Of a stretch of 64,000 nucleotides of DNA, positions 60,412-64,000 are shown in pieces. The stretch is taken from NCBI GenBank assembly GCA_050084515.1, contig CM114272.1, positions 36,208,001 to 36,272,000 of the forward strand. The letters are read 5' to 3'. The notes under the pieces are model-generated. The model had not been told where the DNA came from. It made no database searches and worked only from the letters and a program-made list of their open reading frames with translations. This DNA is from Blasia pusilla. Its lineage: Eukaryota; Marchantiophyta; Marchantiopsida; Blasiales. Every line of letters begins with the position of its first letter. Position 1 is the stretch's first letter. A program made the position numbers and the translations under genes.

Positions 60412-60560
60412 TATCACATCTCTCTTACATGACCTACTACCCTATACACATCTCGGACACATCCATCATCCCGTGGGAACCACATCAAGAGGGGGGGTCA
60501 GACATGACATATGCCACCCTGGAGAACAACCATCACATACCAACATGGTGGCTGCACCCC
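60412..60560 (-). pseudogene. PHD finger at the C-terminus of family A polyprotein
   Basis: PHD fingers are C4-H-C3 zinc modules that commonly read histone H3 tails. The minus-strand reading gives CMLCRSARGAATMLVCDGC, then GWHMSCLTPPLDVVPTG, a TGA, and WMCPRC before a TAG. The eight ligands fall as C-x2-C, C-x2-C, H-x2-C, C-x2-C, with the Trp before the last pair that marks PHD fingers. Only the in-frame TGA breaks it. Many plant Ty3/gypsy elements end in a chromodomain, which reads histone marks; here a PHD finger occupies the same place, so a role in steering integration is a reasonable inference. The worn counterpart at 1090-1165 shows it belongs to the family. Confidence 0.8.
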
Positions 60561-61032
60561 TCGCAGATCTGCACAACATACACCTCAAGCTTGCAGGTAC
60601 CACTGCCAAGCTCGGATCCACCGTCCCATCTACGTTCGGAAGATGACATGGCGCACAATTGCGTACATGATCCTTCCAAACCATACCATCCCGTCCCTCC
60701 AACATGAGGACTCCGGTCGTTAATACCTCGCGCACACGTAGGATCGTGCGCCCTGCAGTGACATCTAGCGTCGTGGGTGCCGCCTGCTGTAAATACACAT
60801 CATCCCCAGGATGAAACCTCCTAATCCCTGGACGATAACCTCCTCAACGAATGGTCGTGTACCTCAATGTATCTCTATGCTGGGAAATAGCTAAGTTCTC
60901 AAAGGCCCTCTGAGAACATGCTTGTACCCACACATCTGGATCATCAAGATCTAATATCTCCGCCATGTCACGTCGAATCGCTGCAGGTAAATCTGGCTCT
61001 CTCCCAAAGAAACGTGAAGCTGAAAGCGTCGT
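60561..61032 (-). pseudogene. integrase C-terminal region and PGD module, family A
   Basis: After the flipped block the minus-strand reading resumes with TFSPTTLSASRFFGREPDLP (about 61040-60985), which fits the region after the DDE core of Ty3 integrases (LFGREP type). It goes on through RAFENLAISQHRDTLRYT to FHPGDDVYLQQAAPTTLDVT (about 60820-60770) and ends in LRVREVLTTGVLMLEGRDG, the GPY/F-like module that normally precedes a chromodomain. A stop lies near 60843. The PHD finger follows after a short linker. Confidence 0.75.
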
Positions 61033-61332
61033 CGGTGAAAATGTGTGCTTAGTCACTTTGGTGCACTGGCGGAGGTGTTGACTGACCAGGGTACCGAGTT
61101 CAGGGGAGAGTTTCACGCCTTGTATGATCAGGCGCTGATAGATCACCGCACCACGTCCAGAGATCATTCTGAGGCGGATGGGTTGGCGGAGAGAGTGGTA
61201 TAGACGGTGAAGAGAGGATTGCGCAAGTATGGCTTATAGCGGGGACAGTTGAGGGAGTGGGACCTACAGTTGCCATGGTTGGCTATGGGTTATCGCTTTC
61301 GTCGGCATGCATCCTTGGCGTCATTTTCACCG
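61033..61332 (+). pseudogene. inverted block of the integrase catalytic core
   Basis: On the plus strand, opposite to the rest of the element, the reading is EVLTDQGTEFRGEFHALYDQ then SEADGLAERVV and LPWLAMGYRF...ASLASFSP. These carry the second Asp and the Glu of the integrase D,D-35-E triad (TDQGTEF and the Glu of GLAER). The block is bounded by an 11-bp inverted repeat, CGGTGAAAATG at 61033-61043 and its complement at 61322-61332. Two TAG codons lie inside. Confidence 0.85.
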
Positions 61333-62002
61333 ATCTAGAAACGCATAAGTTGTTCCCTCGCTCGCCTTGTCTAGTAGTGCCACCAACTCTATCCACTTGG
61401 AGAAATGCTCCACCATGACCAACACATACCTATGATGACATCCCGTCAATGGCAAAGGTCCCGCAAAGTCTAAACTCCACCGATAACCTAAACCCATAAT
61501 CGGCAAAGGATGTAACTGCGGAATGGGAGCATTGGAGGATGCTCGCACTCTGTCACATACCATACATCTGGCCACAAATTACTGTACCCCAGTATGCATG
61601 CCGCGCCACCAATATTGAACCTGGAGTAAGCTTTACTCCAAAATGTCCCAACTCCTCATAGGCATATCGCACTACACGTGCTCGCTGGGAAGGATGAGGT
61701 ACCACTCGTATCCTACCATCTCCCCATACCCGCAAAATGTGAGTCTCCTCCCACCTGAACCTCTTGGCTCTCTGTAGGATCTGATCCCGCTCCCTAACAC
61801 TCACTGTACTTGCAATGATGCCATTGTGCAAGAACTCCACAACCTCCACGTCGTCATGGATATCACGACCACCTGTCGCCTCCTCACTACCCTCCGGATC
61901 CAAAGACTCATCATCCAACTCCACCACTGGAGTCATCACCTGTGGCTGACCTGCCATAGTCAACCAACAAAGATAGGCAGATGCATGCCAACCGGGCACC
62001 AT
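61333..62002 (-). pseudogene. integrase N-terminal zinc region and first catalytic Asp, family A
   Basis: The frame 62002-61553 contains the lead-in FLHNGIIASTVSVRERDQIL and then HPSQRARVVRYAYEELGHFG and HAYWGTVI, corresponding to the H2C2 zinc-binding region, with the Cys pair poorly kept. The frame 61575-61327 continues with YRWSLDFAGPLPLTGCHHRY and VLVMVEHFSKWIELVAL, typical Ty3/gypsy integrase, where LDFAGPL holds the first Asp of the triad. It breaks off after AFLDR, exactly where the inverted block begins. Integrase joins the element cDNA to host DNA. Confidence 0.85.
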
Positions 62003-62039
62003 CTCCTCATCACTCTCTCCGTGCCATCGAGCTCCTATG

Positions 62040-62440
62040 TCGTCTCTCTAACTCGGACATGGGTTACGACTCAACCCATCCGCATCCTGGTTCAGCCGAC
62101 CTAGCCTATGAACCACCTCAAACTCATACTCCTGTAGTAATAGAGCCCACCTGGCAAGCTTTCCCGTAAGCTTGTCGGACTCCATCAACCACCTCAACGG
62201 CTGATGATCAGTGATAAGTGTGAAAGGGTTGCCGAATAAATAGCACCTAAAATATGCCACGACCCACACTGCAGCCAAGCACTCTCCCTCGTAGGAGCTG
62301 TACTTTGCCTCTGCAATGTTGTTCGATCAGCTCGCGTAAGCCACAACGAACTCCCTCTCCTCATCATCCCTCTGAGTAAGCACTGCTCCTAGACCCAACA
62401 TGCTCCAATCCGTATGTAACTGGAATGGGCGACCCCTAAC
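62040..62440 (-). pseudogene. RNase H domain, family A
   Basis: Minus-strand reading shows TDWSMLGLGAVLTQ (first catalytic Asp), then after a stop YEGECLAAVWVVAYF (catalytic Glu) and FTLITDHQPLRWLM (second Asp), ending EVVHRLGRLNQDADGLSRNP, the usual close of Ty3/gypsy RNase H. It would degrade the RNA strand of the RNA-DNA hybrid. One in-frame TGA near 62325 is the main lesion. Confidence 0.85.
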
Positions 62441-62459
62441 GGTCTCTTGAAATGGGTGA

Positions 62460-63497
62460 GGACGTCAACCCGTCCTTGAGCTCCTGAAATGCTCGCTCCT
62501 GATCATCTCCCCACAACCAAACCTGATCAAGTCTCGTCAACAAGGTCAAAGACTTTGTGATCACACTAAAACCCTTGACATACCGTTGATAGAAGTTCAC
62601 CAGTCCAAGAAATGCTCGGACTCGACTCACATCTGTAGGGCGTGGAATCTGCGTAATAGCCTCTACCTTCGTCTGCTGAACGCCTAAACCACTCGGGTAT
62701 ATGGTGTGTCCCAAGTACTCAATCTTCTCCTGAAAGAATCTGCACTTGCCTGGATGTAACTTCGGTCCATGTAACTGCAATCGCCGAAACACCTCCTCCA
62801 AGTGTCGCTCATGCTCCTCAACCGTGGAACTGAAGATAATAATATAGTCTATGTAACATCGTACAAAATCCAAGCCATCCAAAATCCTATCCATCACTCT
62901 CTGAAACTCTGCAGGCGCGTTCTTCAACCCAAATGGTAAGAACCGCCACTGATACAAGCAATCTCTCCCGAACCGATCTATCCCCCAGAATGTTGTCTTC
63001 TCCTTGTCCTCCAACCTGATAGGAAGCTAATGATAGCCAGCACAGAGATCTAAAGTACTGAAGATCTTTGCATGCCCTACCGCATCAAAGATCTCCTCAG
63101 GAACAGGCATGGCGTATCGATCTGATCTCGTCTGTTGGTTGATAGGACGGTAATCTCCACACATCCGCCTATCCGTCCAATTGCCATACATATCCTTCTT
63201 CACCGGCATGACTGTGGCAGATGCATACTCCCCATGTGATAACTCCACAAGTCCTGCCTCCAACAAGTCATGACTCCTGCTCTGAATCAAGGCTTGCTCC
63301 ATATCAGAATACCTGTAGGGTCGACGAAAGATCGGCGTATCACTAGCCAACTCAATCCGTATCCCGGGACCCTTCAACGTACGCAAGTCTCTCATACTGA
63401 AGGCAAAACAACTGACATGCCCTCTCAGAAACCTATGAACTCGCCGTCGCTCTCCTCCTATCAACTTGAGACCTATCACAGGCTCCCAAGTCTCCAT
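62460..63497 (-). pseudogene. reverse transcriptase, family A
   Basis: Two frames separated by a stop near 63026. The first (63497-63027) has GIRIELASDTPIFRRPYRYS, ASATVMPVKKDMYGNWTDRR, CGDYRPINQQT and KIFSTLDLCAGYH (palm, first catalytic Asp). The second (63014-62436) has QWRFLPFGLKNAPAEFQRVM, then YIDY where YIDD is required (about 62860), LEEVFRRLQLHGPKLHPGKC and VNFYQRYVKGFSVITKSL. Order and length match Ty3/gypsy enzymes. The YIDY change removes one metal-binding Asp. The long upstream leader joins it to the methyltransferase. Confidence 0.9.
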
Positions 63498-63779
63498 CGT
63501 GACCTCACTCGGAGAGGACGCAACCTCTGGCTTTGGTTGCTATGTAGCAACCCTAGCCACGTCCGCAACAGCCACTGCACTCTGACCTCCTACACCATGC
63601 TCCACATCCGAAAAATGAACATGTGCTACTCTAGCCGCCTTTGCACTCTCTGCTCAAACGACGTCCCACGAAGTCCATGGGTGCCTATCTCTCCTCGTCT
63701 ACCCCGACCAATGCCTGTCAGACCACAGAGGGCAATGGTCCAACTCGTGGACGTGACGGCATGGATGACACTCGCATCC

Positions 63780-64000
63780 GTCTTTGCTCAGCCATACCTA
63801 GGCTGACTATCCATGTGAGACACTTGAGGTCCATCGCCTACCCCAACACCTCTCTCCGGGATGCCTCAGTCATCCCTGGCACTGCCGTAGTACCGGTAGT
63901 GAACCCCATGGCGCGCTCGCGCTCATCTTCTGTAGGCTCATCCCAAATCATGCTTGGCCCTCCCTGACGAAAGGCATGGGATGCTGGGAAGCTCACCAAC
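63780..64000 (-). pseudogene. C-terminal part of the C5-methyltransferase, family A (continues past the window)
   Basis: The minus-strand reading from the window edge gives LVSFPASHAFRQGGPSMIWD, DERERAMGFTTGT, EASRREVLG then a TAG and AMDLKCLTWIVSLGMAEQ. It aligns with the end of the family B methyltransferase (33200-33060), which has DEREHMMGF and VMDLNFSIW. The RxxxLGxAM section is the position of C5-MTase motif X, which completes the SAM pocket. The TAG at about 63838 replaces the Asn usually found there. The catalytic motifs would lie to the right, outside the window. Confidence 0.75.

Larger units (their letters stand above)
60364..64000 (-). mobile_element. Ty3/gypsy family A copy, 3' two-thirds of pol
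   Basis: A minus-strand element continuing beyond the right edge. Reading leftwards: methyltransferase C-terminus (64000-63780), spacer, reverse transcriptase (63497-62460), RNase H (62440-62040), integrase (62000-60850, with an internal flipped block), a PGD-containing C-terminal module and a PHD finger (60800-60412), polypurine tract (60365-60376) and 3' LTR. There are relatively few disabling changes per domain, so it is younger than the family B copies, but several stops, an altered reverse transcriptase box and the integrase inversion make it dead. Confidence 0.85.

Noticed and set aside
60466-60640. RING finger instead of PHD finger
   Set aside because: The ligand order C4-H-C3 with Trp two residues before the last Cys pair fits PHD; a RING would be C3-H-C4.

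Overview
This is nuclear DNA of a land plant (or another streptophyte). The only convincing host gene is a single-exon SAUR-type (small auxin-up RNA) gene, a family known only from the plant lineage. The rest is mostly decayed transposable elements of plant type: Ty3/gypsy and probable Ty1/copia LTR elements, a plant LINE, short non-autonomous Helitrons and TIR/MITE-like repeats, set in AT-rich intergenic DNA. The Ty3/gypsy architecture seen here makes me lean towards a seedless lineage (bryophyte, lycophyte or fern) rather than a flowering plant, but I cannot name a species.

Layout. 1-3197: 3' end of an internally deleted Ty3/gypsy element (family A) and its LTR; the LTR is split by a 1,182-bp solo LTR with a 5-bp target duplication. 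3.2-26.7 kb: no convincing gene; a GC-rich TIR element, several 150-220 bp Helitron-like elements, a 421-bp tandem duplication, AT-rich minisatellites and a probable LINE 3' end. 26.8-37.2 kb: two Ty3/gypsy copies of family B, both on the minus strand and abutting head to tail at 31870/31871. 37.2-49 kb: AT-rich intergenic DNA, GC-richer patches and more Helitron ends. 49202-49897: the SAUR-like gene. 50-57.3 kb: gene-free, with several perfect hairpins. 57.3-64 kb: a family B LTR and leader cut off by a 5'-truncated LINE, then a family A element on the minus strand (LTR 59606-60363, then PHD, integrase, RNase H, reverse transcriptase, methyltransferase), which runs off the right edge.

The main discovery is the composite structure of the Ty3/gypsy families: gag with a zinc knuckle, retropepsin, a C5-cytosine DNA methyltransferase domain, reverse transcriptase, RNase H, integrase, and in family A a C-terminal PHD finger. 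The methyltransferase lies between protease and reverse transcriptase in family B, and its C-terminal end is seen in the same place in family A. A retroelement that carried both a DNA-methylating domain and a probable histone-reading domain could have interacted with host chromatin silencing or with target-site choice. Every copy here is dead: stops, frameshifts, altered reverse transcriptase active sites, and two internal inversions (one in the integrase, one in an LTR). All reading is by eye; family assignments rest on motif recognition, and boundaries are accurate to a few bases only where terminal motifs are stated.
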